A stretch of 64,000 nucleotides of DNA from Mariluticola halotolerans (GTDB lineage Bacteria > Pseudomonadota > Alphaproteobacteria > Rhizobiales > Devosiaceae), in the NCBI RefSeq assembly GCF_021611515.1, contig NZ_CP090960.1:1984001-2048000 (forward strand), in the 5' to 3' direction. Positions 9,133 through 17,786 of the stretch are shown in pieces; positions within the stretch are counted from its first letter, which is position 1; each line of letters begins with the position of its first letter. The notes under the pieces are model-generated. The model was not told the DNA's origin. It saw only the letters and a list, made by a program, of their open reading frames with translations, and did no database searches. Made by a program: the position numbers and the translations under genes.

Positions 9133-9170
9133 AAAAAAGCACCGCTCTCCCGGACGCTGGAGAGCGGTGC
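9133..9170 (-). terminator. Rho-independent terminator of the dctQMP operon
   Basis: A perfect 12-bp stem (GCACCGCTCTCC and its complement, 9139-9150 with 9159-9170) with an 8-nt loop. Read on the minus strand it is followed by six T residues (9138-9133). It lies about 30 nt after the dctP stop and faces the methyltransferase gene, so it ends the TRAP operon and insulates two convergent units. Confidence 0.9.
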
Positions 9171-9198
9171 GCATAACGCTGGCAGGTGGTCCGCCGCG

Positions 9199-10167
9199 TT
9201 ATTCGGCCTGAAGGGCCTCAAGGTTCTGCTGACCATCGGGAATGTTTGTCAGCAGCGTTTCCCAAGAGCCCTTGGCCTTTTCCTTGAAGCCAGCCAGATC
9301 GGGTTCGACGATTTCGATACCGGCCTGTTTCAGGGCTTCAAGACCTTCAACATAATTGGCTTCGTAAACAGGAATGGACGCTGCGGCGGCATCCTTGCCG
9401 GCCTGACGCACCATTTCCTGCTGCTCGGGGGTGAGCTTTGCAAAGGAGGGGCCGGACATGACGATGGCGGCACCCATATGGTGGACGCGGGTCAGGTTGT
9501 AGAAATCTGTGGCTTCAACAAACTTGTCCTGGATCAGCTGTTCCGGGGATGCTTCGGCACCATCCACAACACCGCTTTGCAGGGCGAGGAAAACTTCCGA
9601 ATATGCCATCGGCGTGGACTGTGCGCCAAGCGCTTCATAGGCACCGACAAAGCCCGGGCCCTGAATGACGCGGATCTTGAAGCCGTTCATGTCTTCATGG
9701 GTGCGCACGGGCTTTGTGCCATAGACATTGCGCTCGAAGACCGAGAGGAAACCGAGGCCGACCAGATCGTGATTATCGATATAGCCGAGCAGCTTGTCGC
9801 CTGCCGGACCCTGAAGGGCGGCATTGGCGGCAGCCACATCCGAGAACAGGTAAGGCAGGGAAAGAACGGTGAGTTCGGGCACTGTGTTTTCAAGCGGGGG
9901 TTCGCCGGTGACAACCACATCGAGCGCGCCGGAGCGGGCGTTCTGGATCATCTGCACTTCGCCGCCGAGCTGGCCGGCGGGGAAGATGCTGACGGTGATT
10001 TCACCATTGGAGCGCTCTTCAACCGCCTTGGCGAATGCCGTGGCCGCAGCCTGATAATGGCTGTCTTCGGTGAGCACGTGGCCCAGGGTGAGTTCGACGG
10101 CCATTGCAGAGGTGGACAGCCCCAGCATGCCGAGTGTTACGAGCAGGCGTTTTGTGATCAATTTCAT
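9199..10167 (-). CDS. dctP: TRAP transporter periplasmic solute-binding protein (DctP family)
   Basis: A 322-aa periplasmic binding protein. The signal peptide ends at TSAMA, and the mature protein starts VELTLGHVLTEDSHY, typical of the family. The conserved FPAGQLGGE segment lies near residue 63 and the LQSGVVDGAE motif near 200. An arginine that usually binds a carboxylate substrate lies in GFKIRVIQGP, so an organic acid is the expected ligand, identity unknown. It follows dctM by 16 nt and is the last gene before a strong terminator. The co-encoded DapA-family enzyme points to a keto- or hydroxy-acid as cargo. Confidence 0.92.
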   Translation of the reverse strand: MKLITKRLLVTLGMLGLSTSAMAVELTLGHVLTEDSHYQAAATAFAKAVEERSNGEITVSIFPAGQLGGEVQMIQNARSGALDVVVTGEPPLENTVPELTVLSLPYLFSDVAAANAALQGPAGDKLLGYIDNHDLVGLGFLSVFERNVYGTKPVRTHEDMNGFKIRVIQGPGFVGAYEALGAQSTPMAYSEVFLALQSGVVDGAEASPEQLIQDKFVEATDFYNLTRVHHMGAAIVMSGPSFAKLTPEQQEMVRQAGKDAAAASIPVYEANYVEGLEALKQAGIEIVEPDLAGFKEKAKGSWETLLTNIPDGQQNLEALQAE

Positions 10168-10183
10168 GATACTTTTTCCTTGG

Positions 10184-11458
10184 TTACAGCAGTGCAGTTG
10201 AGAGGATGGGCAGGTAGGAAATCAGCGCCAGATTGACGATGAGCACAGCGATGAAGACGAGCAGTGAACGGATCATCTGCTCAACCTTCAGCCCAGCCAC
10301 TTCGCTGGCGATGAACAGGTTGACCCCGATGGGCGGGGTGAGCATGCCGATGGCCAGATTGGCGATCATGATGATGCCGAAATGGACGGGATCGATGCCA
10401 AACGAGGCGGCGACCGGCACAAGGATTGGCCCCAGAATGACAATGGCGGCCAGGGTTTCGAGGAACATGCCGACAACCAGCAACAAGATGTTGACCAGGA
10501 TCAGGAAGGTGATCGGGTCCTGGGCGATCATGGAAATCCACAAGCCCACTTGTTGCGGTATGCGGTTGATGGTGAGCACGAAGCCAAAGGCTGCCGCGAC
10601 CGCGACGATGAGCAGGATGCCCGCCGAGGTGAGCGCCGAGCGCACGAATACCTGACCCATTTCGGGCAGGCTGACTTCGCGATAAACGAAGAGGCTGACA
10701 ATCAGCCCGTAGCCCACGGCGACCACTGAAGCCTCGGTGGGGGTGAAAATGCCCGAATAGATGCCGCCGAGAATGAGCACCGGCATGAAGAGCGCCAAAA
10801 GCGAATCCCACAGGGCGGAAAATACACCGGCAATCCACTGGCGGGGGCTGACCGCCTCGGTTTTGTCAAAGCCGGCAACTGCCGCCCAGACGAGCACAAG
10901 AAGGATCAGGGAAGAACCGATCATGACCCCGGGGATGATGCCGGCGATGAACAAAGAGCCGATGGAGACATTGGTGACCAGCCCGTAAATGATCATCGGC
11001 AGGGAGGGCGGGATGATGGCACCCAGCTCGCCCGAGGCGGCGACAAGGGAGGCGGCGAAGGGCTTTGGATAGCCCTTTTTGGCCATGGCGGGGATGGTGG
11101 TGGCGCCCACTGCCGCGGTGGTGGCGGATGAGGAGCCGGAAATGCAGGCAAAAATCATGCTGGTGAGGACGGCGGCGGAACCCAGGCCACCGCGCAGCCA
11201 GCCGACCAGCGCATTGGCCAGCCGCACCAGACGGGTGGAGATGCCCCCGGCCTGCATGATGTTGCCGGCCAGAATGTAAAACGGGACGGCCATGAGCGAG
11301 AAGCTGTCGAGGCTGGCGAACATGGACTGGATGGCGGAGACGGATGGCAGGCCGCGCTGCCACAGGCCGAAAAAGGAAATCAGGCCCAGTGTGGCGGCCA
11401 CCGGCACGCCAATGGCCAGAAGAATGGCAAGGAGCAAGGGGATGAATGTGATGGCCAT
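10184..11458 (-). CDS. dctM: TRAP transporter large permease subunit (DctM family)
   Basis: A 424-aa membrane protein with about 12 hydrophobic segments, containing the family signatures FYILAGNIMQAGGIS, SGSSSATTAAVG and PPSLPMIIYG. It forms the sodium-coupled transport core with DctQ and receives substrate from DctP. The ATG at 11458 overlaps the dctQ stop by 1 nt (TGATG). The open frame extends upstream to 11968, but that portion is only a shadow of dctQ, and the N-terminus MAITFIPLLLAILLAIG is normal for the family. Confidence 0.93.
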   Translation of the reverse strand: MAITFIPLLLAILLAIGVPVAATLGLISFFGLWQRGLPSVSAIQSMFASLDSFSLMAVPFYILAGNIMQAGGISTRLVRLANALVGWLRGGLGSAAVLTSMIFACISGSSSATTAAVGATTIPAMAKKGYPKPFAASLVAASGELGAIIPPSLPMIIYGLVTNVSIGSLFIAGIIPGVMIGSSLILLVLVWAAVAGFDKTEAVSPRQWIAGVFSALWDSLLALFMPVLILGGIYSGIFTPTEASVVAVGYGLIVSLFVYREVSLPEMGQVFVRSALTSAGILLIVAVAAAFGFVLTINRIPQQVGLWISMIAQDPITFLILVNILLLVVGMFLETLAAIVILGPILVPVAASFGIDPVHFGIIMIANLAIGMLTPPIGVNLFIASEVAGLKVEQMIRSLLVFIAVLIVNLALISYLPILSTALL

Positions 11459-11991
11459 CAGCTGTTCCCCTCTGTGCCGGTTTGAAGGGAAGAGATGCCG
11501 TGTTGCGCGCTGAAGACATCGCGGGCGAAGAGGCAGAGATTGAGAAGGGAAAGCGCGGCACCGACCGGCATGGCGGCATAAACCAGCCCCATGGGGATGC
11601 GCAGGACAGTGGCCGTCTCGCCCATGGAGGCGATGGCCCAATTGGTGCCGAGCAGCAGCAGGATGGCAAAGAATGTTGCCGTGAGGGCCGTACCGGCCAG
11701 GACAATTGCCTGGCCGGTACGCGCGGGGAGGATATCCGGGAGGATGGTGATCGCAATCAATTTGCCATGCCGGCAAAGGACCGCTGACCCCAGAAAGACG
11801 GACCATGTCATCAGAAAGCGGGCGCTTTCTTCTGTCCATGGTGCCGAGATGATGATGCCGAGCGGGGGCAGAACAAAACGCACCCCGATCTGTATCAACA
11901 CCGCCGCAGTTGCCAGGCCCAGAAAAATGGCAACTGCGGTAGAAACCCCTCGATTGAGGGCCTCGCACATAGTCTGGAATCTCATCAACAT
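11458..11991 (-). CDS. dctQ: TRAP transporter small permease subunit (DctQ family)
   Basis: A 177-aa protein with four predicted membrane helices and the family motif PWTEESARFLMTWSVFLGSA near residues 51-70. It pairs with DctM in the inner membrane. It overlaps dctM by 1 nt and follows the DapA-family gene by 38 nt, so gntR, the DapA-family gene, dctQ, dctM and dctP read as one regulated catabolic unit. The first two methionines (MLM) are both possible starts. Confidence 0.9.
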   Translation of the reverse strand: MLMRFQTMCEALNRGVSTAVAIFLGLATAAVLIQIGVRFVLPPLGIIISAPWTEESARFLMTWSVFLGSAVLCRHGKLIAITILPDILPARTGQAIVLAGTALTATFFAILLLLGTNWAIASMGETATVLRIPMGLVYAAMPVGAALSLLNLCLFARDVFSAQHGISSLQTGTEGNS

Positions 11992-12029
11992 ACTCTCCCC
12001 TTGTTCGCTTCCTCTAATGCCGGACCGGC

Positions 12030-12920
12030 CTAGAGCGCTTTGAGAGCGACGAGGGTGTCGTTGATGACCTTTGAAACATGCGCGCGCTCTTCGCCTTCAA
12101 GCGGCAGGCGCGGGGAACGCACCCATTCCGGCGCGCCACTGACAATGTGTTCGGCCAGCTTGATGTATTGCACCAGCTTCACATCGGTATCGAGGTGGAA
12201 GGCGGGTGTCAGCAGGCGATAAAGCACCAGCGCCTCAGCGAATTTGCCGGCGTTGAGCAGGTTGAGCAATTTGACACATTCATTGGGGAAGGCATTGGTC
12301 ATGCCCGATACCCAGCCATCGACGCCAAGCGCCACGCTTTCGAGAATGAGATCGTCAACGCCGCAGAAGACTTTGTAGCGGTTGCCAACGGTATTGTAGA
12401 TGTCAGTTACGCGGCGGATATCGCCGGTTTCTTCCTTGAAAGCGACAAGTGTGTCGACATCGGCCAGGGACGCCATCATTTCGGGGGTGACGTCGACCTT
12501 GTAGGCGATGGGGTTGTTGTAAATCATGATCGGCAGATCGGTGGCAGCACCCAGCTTGCGATACCATGTTTCGGTTTCGCGGCGGTCGGTTTTGTATCCA
12601 GTTGAGGGGAAAGCCATCAATCCAGCAGCGCCCCAGCTTTGGTAGCGCTTGGCGGCGGCTGTTGCGTCGTCAATGGTGACCTCGGCCAGACCCGACAATA
12701 CCGGCACGCGGCCATTGGCGGTTTCAATCGCGTTGCGAACCACTTTTTCCTTTTCTTCCAAGCTCATGCAGGGATTTTCGCCGAGCATGGGCAGCACGAT
12801 GATCGCGGAAACACCGGCCTCGATCATGCGCTCGTAGGACGCGCTGCAGGCGGCCAGATCGAGCGCGCCTGTTTCTGTCAGCTTGGTGGTGGCAGCGGGG
12901 AAAAGCCCGGTAAAGTCCAT
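12030..12920 (-). CDS. DapA/N-acetylneuraminate lyase family aldolase or dehydratase
   Basis: A 296-aa class I aldolase-fold enzyme. Schiff-base Lys162 is in FKEETGD and catalytic Tyr134 is in MIYNNP, both as in the family. The substrate-binding loop reads LPMLGENPCMSLEEK instead of the GTTGE of true dihydrodipicolinate synthase, so it is unlikely to be the lysine-pathway enzyme. Linkage to a TRAP transporter and a GntR regulator indicates catabolism of an imported acid. Candidate activities are a 2-keto-3-deoxy sugar-acid dehydratase/aldolase or pyrroline-4-hydroxy-2-carboxylate deaminase; the sequence does not decide. Confidence 0.85.
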   Translation of the reverse strand: MDFTGLFPAATTKLTETGALDLAACSASYERMIEAGVSAIIVLPMLGENPCMSLEEKEKVVRNAIETANGRVPVLSGLAEVTIDDATAAAKRYQSWGAAGLMAFPSTGYKTDRRETETWYRKLGAATDLPIMIYNNPIAYKVDVTPEMMASLADVDTLVAFKEETGDIRRVTDIYNTVGNRYKVFCGVDDLILESVALGVDGWVSGMTNAFPNECVKLLNLLNAGKFAEALVLYRLLTPAFHLDTDVKLVQYIKLAEHIVSGAPEWVRSPRLPLEGEERAHVSKVINDTLVALKAL

Positions 12921-12955
12921 TTCTTCAACCTCGTAAGATGCAGAATCGCAAAAAC

Positions 12956-12982
12956 TGTATCCATTTTTTCAAATAAGCGGAT
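12956..12982. promoter_or_regulatory. Candidate GntR site upstream of the DapA-family gene
   Basis: This AT-rich block contains TGTATCCA and, a few bases on, AAATAAGCGGAT. Both parts resemble the region before gntR (GGATCCA and, on the other strand, CATAAGCGTAT). A shared ATAAGCG core at two promoters next to one regulator suggests binding by the same protein, but the match is short. Confidence 0.35.
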
Positions 12983-13120
12983 GCGAGTCTAGCGAATTTT
13001 TGCAGAGATTGACGTTTTGATGACTATGGATGGCGGGCCGAGGGCTGTTGCGGAACGCCGAAAGCGGGCCGCGCGGCGCGCCCGCGAAGGCACCCGTAAA
13101 GCCTGGGGCGCGCTGAAAAT

Positions 13121-13816
13121 CTAGCGCGTGCGGGCGCGAAGAGCGGGGTGCAGGTTGGAGATATCGCCCTGCAGATCACGGGCCACAGCAACGCTCTCTG
13201 CCAGCTTGTCGGCAACATCGAGAATGTGGCCCGTCAGCAAGGCGCTGGCGCGCTGGATGTCTTTTGCCTTGCACAGGGACAACAGTAATTGATGCTCGGC
13301 CCGCGCCTTGTCCTGCCCGGCTGTCAGGCGCAGATGAACGCGCAGGTAGCGATCATTTCCTTCGTGAATTTTCTCAAGCATTTCAATGGTTGAGGCTTTG
13401 CCAGACGGCATATAGAGCGCCTTGTGAAAACGCCAGTTTGCCTCACCCCAGCCATCAATGCTCGTTGTGTTCATCTCTTCGATAACGCTGGCAGCGGCGG
13501 CAAAATCAGCTTCCCCCATAAAGGGAATGGCGGCGGTCAACAGCCACGGCTCGATCACCGAGCGCAGCTCAAAACTCTCGCGAATGCGGTCGACCGGCAT
13601 TTCCGCCACCATGGCACCGCGCCGGGGAATGGTGACCACCAGCCCCTCGGCCTCAAGCTGGCGCAAGGCCTCGCGCACAGGAATACGGCTACAACCAAGC
13701 TCCGCCGCAAGCGGCTCCTGCCGCAATGCCGCACCATCCGGATATACGCCCGAGAGAATGCGTTGCCGCAACAGGGCAACGATTTGGTTAGGCGCGGCTG
13801 GAGGCGACTTGGTCAT
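13121..13816 (-). CDS. GntR family regulator, FadR/FCD subfamily
   Basis: A 231-aa protein. The winged helix lies at about residues 10-75 (GCSRIPVREALRQLEAEGLV, a textbook GntR recognition region), followed by an all-helical FCD domain with likely metal-ligand residues (FELRSVIEP; NWRFHKALY; GHILDVA). FCD regulators often bind carboxylic acids. It is upstream of, and codirectional with, the DapA-family/TRAP genes, with about 200 nt between them that carries a candidate operator. The most likely role is repression of that operon until its organic-acid substrate appears. A near-perfect palindrome lies 15-34 nt before its own start. Confidence 0.92.
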   Translation of the reverse strand: MTKSPPAAPNQIVALLRQRILSGVYPDGAALRQEPLAAELGCSRIPVREALRQLEAEGLVVTIPRRGAMVAEMPVDRIRESFELRSVIEPWLLTAAIPFMGEADFAAAASVIEEMNTTSIDGWGEANWRFHKALYMPSGKASTIEMLEKIHEGNDRYLRVHLRLTAGQDKARAEHQLLLSLCKAKDIQRASALLTGHILDVADKLAESVAVARDLQGDISNLHPALRARTR

Positions 13817-13830
13817 GACGATTTTCTGTT

Positions 13831-13850
13831 ATTTTTTGGATCCAATAAAT
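13831..13850. promoter_or_regulatory. 20-bp palindrome upstream of gntR, candidate autoregulatory operator
   Basis: The site ATTTTTTGGATCCAATAAAT is a 20-bp inverted repeat with 9 of 10 half-site positions matching and a perfect TTGGATCCAA core. It is centred about 25 nt upstream of the gntR start, where a promoter or start site would be. This is the classic position and symmetry for FCD-type GntR autoregulation. Confidence 0.6.
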
Positions 13851-13992
13851 ACGCTTATGTTTTTCAAAACCGCGCGTGTCAAGTGAGGTCCGCGGCGCCT
13901 GCCCTGCGCGGGATGGACGGGTAAATGCCATTCTCAATGAAAACTGGCTTGAAAGCTCGTCGGCATCAACGACACATGCGCTTCCAGCGGGG

Positions 13993-14032
13993 GCCGCAAC
14001 TCAAAGGCTTTGAGCTCACGGCACCCTTTTTT
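13993..14032 (+). terminator. Plus-strand terminator-like hairpin with no plus-strand gene before it
   Basis: The two arms (GCCG plus ACTCAAAG, then CTTTGAG plus CGGC, with one internal mismatch region) form a hairpin followed by ACCC and six T residues on the plus strand. Only minus-strand genes flank it. It may end an unrecognised small plus-strand transcript, or be a chance structure. Confidence 0.35.
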
Positions 14033-14088
14033 CACAAAGCCACCCGGTTACCTGCGTGCTGTGTAGCGCGCATGTTCTGCCAGAGCAG

Positions 14089-15726
14089 CTATTTCTTCAG
14101 TGCCTCAGCCCGGGCAAAATCGGCGTCTGCCAGACTGTTCTTGCCCAGCTTTCTGTAAGCGTAGCCGCGGTTGTTGAAGGCTGTGGCGGAGGTGTCATCC
14201 AGCGCGATATAGGTGCTGTAGTCGTTAATGGCGGCCTCGTAATTTTCGGCAAGAATATAGGCATAGCCCCTGCTCCACAAACTGTCCTTGCGGGTCCAAT
14301 TGTTGTCTGCATGGGTAATAGCGTAAGTGAAATCCTCGAGGGCCTTCTGCAATTCGCCGAGCTCGATGTAACTTTTGCCGCGATTGCCATAGGACGTCAG
14401 GTTCGTGCCCGGCTCGCTCCTTTTGATCACCGCGCTGAAATCCGCGACTGCCTCATCATGACGTCCCGCGCCACGCAACAGGCGCGCACGTTCCCTCAAC
14501 GCTATCGTTATCTCGTAGTCTTCTGCACCGACACCATCGTCGATCGCTTTGCCGAGATAGGCAATTGCATTGTCGGGATCGCCCATTTTTTCGTAGGTTT
14601 CACTCATGTTTTGCAGCACATCGAAGTCATTGGGGAACCGTTTGAGTATCGAGGCAAAATCGGCAAACGCCTCATCAAACCGCTTCAGGCCGGCAAGGGA
14701 TTGTGCGCGATAACTCTGGGCGCGGAGGGCGCGAAAAGACGCGTTGGGATGATTGACGACCCCGGTCAATGTCTCGATGGCGTCCAGATAGTCCTTTTCG
14801 AGAAACTGCCGGAAGCCTTTTTCATAGAGATATTCGGGGTCGTCCGGGAACAGGGCATTCAGCTGGTCGTAATCCTTATAGGCCAGCTCATGCTGATCGG
14901 TGCGCTCATAGGCGCGTGCACGCCCGACAAGGATATCCTTGTTATCCGGGTCCAGCTTTAAACCGGCTGTGTAATCGGCGATGGCCCCGGCGTAATCGGA
15001 CGCCGAATATTTGTCCTTGGCGGCATTCAGCAATGCCTTGGCCTTTTGCTTGTTCAGGCGGGCTGCGTTTGCCTGTTGTTGCTGTTGCGCGTTCTTGCCG
15101 GCGGCAGTGCGCAGCACATCGATCTGTTTGGCGTCATTCCGGGGGTCGAGAATTTCAATCTCGAAATTGCTGGCCGGATCGCGAAAATCGGGCAGATCAA
15201 ACAGCCTTGATGAGATCGCGACAATCTGTTGTTTCAGCTGGTCCGGTGCTGCAGTACCGGCGCTGAAAGATTTAAATTCCTCGAGGAGTTCCGGCGGCAG
15301 ATTTGCCGGGTTGAGGAGATAAATGCGCACGGTTTCACCGGCTATTCCGGCCATCACGGTGAGGTAGGTGACCGGTTGATTTGCCGGCTGATTTGACAGT
15401 TCTGCGAGATAGTAATCATCATGTGAGGGCAGGCTGAAAAACCGGATCCTCATGGTCGCTGCGTCTTTTGGCAGGCTTGCTGATTCAGCCAGACCCTCGA
15501 CGCGATAAGTCGCACCATCCCGCACGAACCGCACGCCGTCATTAAAGGCCGCGCCCACCATGGTTACCGGATTAAAATTTGGCCCCGGCTCGATTTTCTG
15601 TTCGAGAAAAAGCACGGCATTGTCCGGGATCGGGAATACCGGCTCGGCGTCGCTGAAAGGGGAAACTTTGGTGGGAAAGCAGGCAGCGAGAAAAAGGCAG
15701 AGAAGTACCGAGACCAAGGCGCGCAT
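14089..15726 (-). CDS. Tetratricopeptide-repeat lipoprotein of unknown function
   Basis: A 545-aa secreted protein. The lipobox LAAC places the lipid-bearing cysteine at residue 16. A non-repeat N-terminal domain of about 200 residues is followed by a Gln/Ala-rich linker (KNAQQQQQANAARLN) and then roughly eight TPR units from about residue 225 to the end (for example SASDYAGAIADYTAGLKLDP and a closing NNRGYAYRKLGKNSLADADF). It is probably a periplasm-facing or outer-membrane scaffold. No enzyme motif is seen. It is isolated: GntR lies downstream beyond 270 nt and a tRNA lies upstream. Confidence 0.85.
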   Translation of the reverse strand: MRALVSVLLCLFLAACFPTKVSPFSDAEPVFPIPDNAVLFLEQKIEPGPNFNPVTMVGAAFNDGVRFVRDGATYRVEGLAESASLPKDAATMRIRFFSLPSHDDYYLAELSNQPANQPVTYLTVMAGIAGETVRIYLLNPANLPPELLEEFKSFSAGTAAPDQLKQQIVAISSRLFDLPDFRDPASNFEIEILDPRNDAKQIDVLRTAAGKNAQQQQQANAARLNKQKAKALLNAAKDKYSASDYAGAIADYTAGLKLDPDNKDILVGRARAYERTDQHELAYKDYDQLNALFPDDPEYLYEKGFRQFLEKDYLDAIETLTGVVNHPNASFRALRAQSYRAQSLAGLKRFDEAFADFASILKRFPNDFDVLQNMSETYEKMGDPDNAIAYLGKAIDDGVGAEDYEITIALRERARLLRGAGRHDEAVADFSAVIKRSEPGTNLTSYGNRGKSYIELGELQKALEDFTYAITHADNNWTRKDSLWSRGYAYILAENYEAAINDYSTYIALDDTSATAFNNRGYAYRKLGKNSLADADFARAEALKK

Positions 15727-15933
15727 AAAATATCCAATATCTGCATAAAAAAATTCAGTTCAAATTCGAACTCAAATAAAGCGTGCCAACCCTAACCCGG
15801 GTTTATGAAACTTCAAGGTTCGGATCGAAAAAAGTGCAGCGGCAACATGTCCCAAGCGGGAATACGGCGACGGAGACACGACCGGCATCTGGTGCGGGCG
15901 CCAATCAATATTGTGGGTGATGCAAAGAAAATA

Positions 15934-16023
15934 TGGCGGAGAGACAGGGATTCGAACCCTGGAGACGGTTCCCCGCCTACACACTTTCCAGGCGTGCGCC
16001 TTCGACCACTCGGCCACCTCTCC
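15934..16023 (-). tRNA. tRNA-Ser (anticodon GGA)
   Basis: A 90-nt class II tRNA on the minus strand. The acceptor stem GGAGAGG pairs with TCTCTCC, the discriminator is G, and CCA is encoded. The anticodon stem-loop CACGC-CTGGAAA-GTGTG gives anticodon GGA (reads UCC and UCU). The long variable arm typical of tRNA-Ser and a normal T arm (GGTTCGAATCC) are present. No rRNA or other tRNA is nearby. Confidence 0.97.
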
Positions 16024-16404
16024 GCAAACAACAAACCCTGGAACCCGATGCCGGGCGCGGTGTGTTGCGGCGCAGAGGTTTGCTCTGCGCGGGACGGAGT
16101 TACCCGCTACTGGGCGAGACTGCAAGCCCTGAGTGCATATTGAGTGGTTTTCATTGCCAAAATCGACAGTTCCGACCGATCAGGACGGGAACCAGCACCC
16201 CCTGGGTGCGTTATATCAAGCAGGGTCTTGCAAAGAGCCGCCGGCGATCACTTTGGCGTGGCCAGTGTTGAAGCGGATTATATTCGCACTACCTTGTATG
16301 TCAGGATGAAGAATGGCAAAAAGCCCCTCCTATGCGGGCCGTCTGTTTTTCAAGGCCCGGTATTTGTTTTTTGAGACAGGTGTAGCCTTGCACAAGGGCC
16401 TAAT
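16024..16404. other. Intergenic region between tRNA-Ser and the small membrane protein genes
   Basis: No convincing gene is seen in these 381 nt. It should contain the minus-strand tRNA promoter near its left end and the plus-strand promoter of the membrane-protein genes near its right end. A short inverted repeat (CGGGCC at 16335-16340, GGCCCG at 16354-16359) is followed by a T-rich run and might act as a weak plus-strand terminator. Confidence 0.5.
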
Positions 16405-16722
16405 ATGAAGTTCATTTTACGCGTTACCGGAACCTGGTTTATTGGATTGGCGCTGGTGCTTTTGATTATCGATGGCGCCAAGACATTGGCGGCAAATGCA
16501 CTGACCATGACCTCGCTTGCAGAGAACTGGAGCAGTTTGCACGCTGCAAGCTGGCTTGCGACCAATCAGGCTCTGGCAGATTTGCTGCCTGGCACGGCGT
16601 CCAGTGGTGTTTTTACGTTCATGTCGAACGCGCCGAGCTGGGCGATTTTCGGCATTGCCGGGCTCTTGCTGTTGCTGATCGGACGGCCGGGTGTAAAAAA
16701 GCGTTATGTCGCGACCTATTGA
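16405..16722 (+). CDS. Small two-helix membrane protein of unknown function (first of a paralogous pair)
   Basis: A 105-aa protein with one N-terminal membrane helix (WFIGLALVLLIIDGA, residues 11-25), a central soluble segment, and a C-terminal helix (WAIFGIAGLLLLLIG, about 78-92). The middle segment, with ENW, HAASW, NQALADLLP and PSWAI, lines up with the next gene's RVW, DVASL, TQAIVQRRILP and PAWIA, so the two look like tandem duplicates. Similar short proteins occur in Hyphomicrobiales, but no function is assigned. The gap to the next gene is 30 nt. Confidence 0.7.
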   Translation: MKFILRVTGTWFIGLALVLLIIDGAKTLAANALTMTSLAENWSSLHAASWLATNQALADLLPGTASSGVFTFMSNAPSWAIFGIAGLLLLLIGRPGVKKRYVATY

Positions 16723-16752
16723 GGCCGGGGCATCGCTGCCAAAGTAAAGGCG

Positions 16753-17091
16753 ATGGCCATGGTACTGGTGCGGGTGGTGAGACTTTTAGGCCGTTTGCTG
16801 GCGCTGGTGCTGGCTTTGGCTGGCATTGCAGCCTTTTCCGGGTTTATCGCCGTGCAGGCAGCCGGAGGCGGCTTGGCGCAGCAGGCATTGGGGCGGGTGT
16901 GGTTTCAGTTCGATGTTGCCAGCCTGAACCTGACACAAGCCATTGTGCAAAGACGCATTTTGCCCGCCCTTTGGGACCCGGTCATCGTATCGGTTCTCGG
17001 TTGGCCCGCCTGGATTGCCCTGCTGATGGTCGCCGCTGTTTTATTTCTGCTCAGCACGCTCGTGCTGATACTGGCGCGGCAAATGCGCTAG
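16753..17091 (+). CDS. Small two-helix membrane protein of unknown function (second of a paralogous pair)
   Basis: A 112-aa protein with an N-terminal helix (LLALVLALAGIAAFSGFIAV, about residues 14-33) and a C-terminal helix (WIALLMVAAVLFLLSTLVLI, about 87-106). It shares spacing and several residues with the preceding gene. An AAAGG signal fits the second in-frame ATG (16759) slightly better than the first. It lies 35 nt before msrA, so the three may be co-transcribed. The function is unknown. Confidence 0.7.
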   Translation: MAMVLVRVVRLLGRLLALVLALAGIAAFSGFIAVQAAGGGLAQQALGRVWFQFDVASLNLTQAIVQRRILPALWDPVIVSVLGWPAWIALLMVAAVLFLLSTLVLILARQMR

Positions 17092-17126
17092 GATCTGCTT
17101 ATGTGCCCTGACAACTGGAGGCAAAG

Positions 17127-17786
17127 ATGTTTTTCAACAAGCCCACGCGTATTCCCACCGCCAGCGAGGCCCTTAAAGGGCGCACACAGACGATGCCGGT
17201 GACCGAACCGCATTTCGTCAATGGCGCGGCGCTTGAAGGCCCCTATCCGGCGGGTGCGGAGGTGATCTATTTTGGCATGGGTTGTTTCTGGGGCGCGGAG
17301 CGGCTGTTCTGGCAGTTGCCGGGCGTTTATGTGAGCGCTGTGGGCTATCAGGGCGGGCACACTTCCAACCCAACCTATGACGAGGTCTGTTCGGGGCGCA
17401 CGGGGCATACCGAAGCCGTGATGGTTGTTTATGAGCCTTCGAAGATTTCGCTGGAGACGCTTTTAAAGACGTTCTGGGAAGAGCACGACCCCACCCAGGG
17501 GATGCGCCAGGGCAATGACCGGGGCACCCAATACCGTTCGGCGATTTATACGACAACCGAGATGCAAATGGATGCGGTGCTGAAAAGCCGGGATGCGTTT
17601 GGCGAGGCGTTGCAAACCATGGGGCTGGGCACGATCACCACCGAGATTGCCGAGGCGCCGCCCTTTTATTTTGCGGAAACCTATCATCAGCAATATCTGG
17701 CGAAGAACCCGAATGGATATTGCGGGTTGCAGGGCACTGGCGCTGCCTGCCCGATTGGCATTACCAGCCCCGCCGCCGAACAGTGA
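17127..17786 (+). CDS. msrA: Peptide-methionine (S)-S-oxide reductase
   Basis: A 219-aa MsrA that reduces the S form of methionine sulfoxide in oxidised proteins. The catalytic motif [11 protein letters not shown] is near residues 52-62. Further conserved parts are [22 protein letters not shown], the [20 protein letters not shown] block near 125-145, and recycling cysteines at the C-terminus ([14 protein letters not shown]). A GGAGG signal precedes the ATG at 17127. The next gene overlaps its stop by 4 nt, so they are coupled. Confidence 0.96.
   Translation: MFFNKPTRIPTASEALKGRTQTMPVTEPHFVNGAALEGPYPAGAEVIYFGMGCFWGAERLFWQLPGVYVSAVGYQGGHTSNPTYDEVCSGRTGHTEAVMVVYEPSKISLETLLKTFWEEHDPTQGMRQGNDRGTQYRSAIYTTTEMQMDAVLKSRDAFGEALQTMGLGTITTEIAEAPPFYFAETYHQQYLAKNPNGYCGLQGTGAACPIGITSPAAEQ

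Noticed and set aside
13056-13090. GC-rich inverted repeat downstream of gntR as a terminator
   Set aside because: A stem can be drawn (GCGGGC/GCCCGC), but no T run follows on either strand.
15805-16271. Overlapping plus-strand open frames across the tRNA-Ser gene
   Set aside because: They cross the tRNA, whose secondary structure is complete, and show no protein features.
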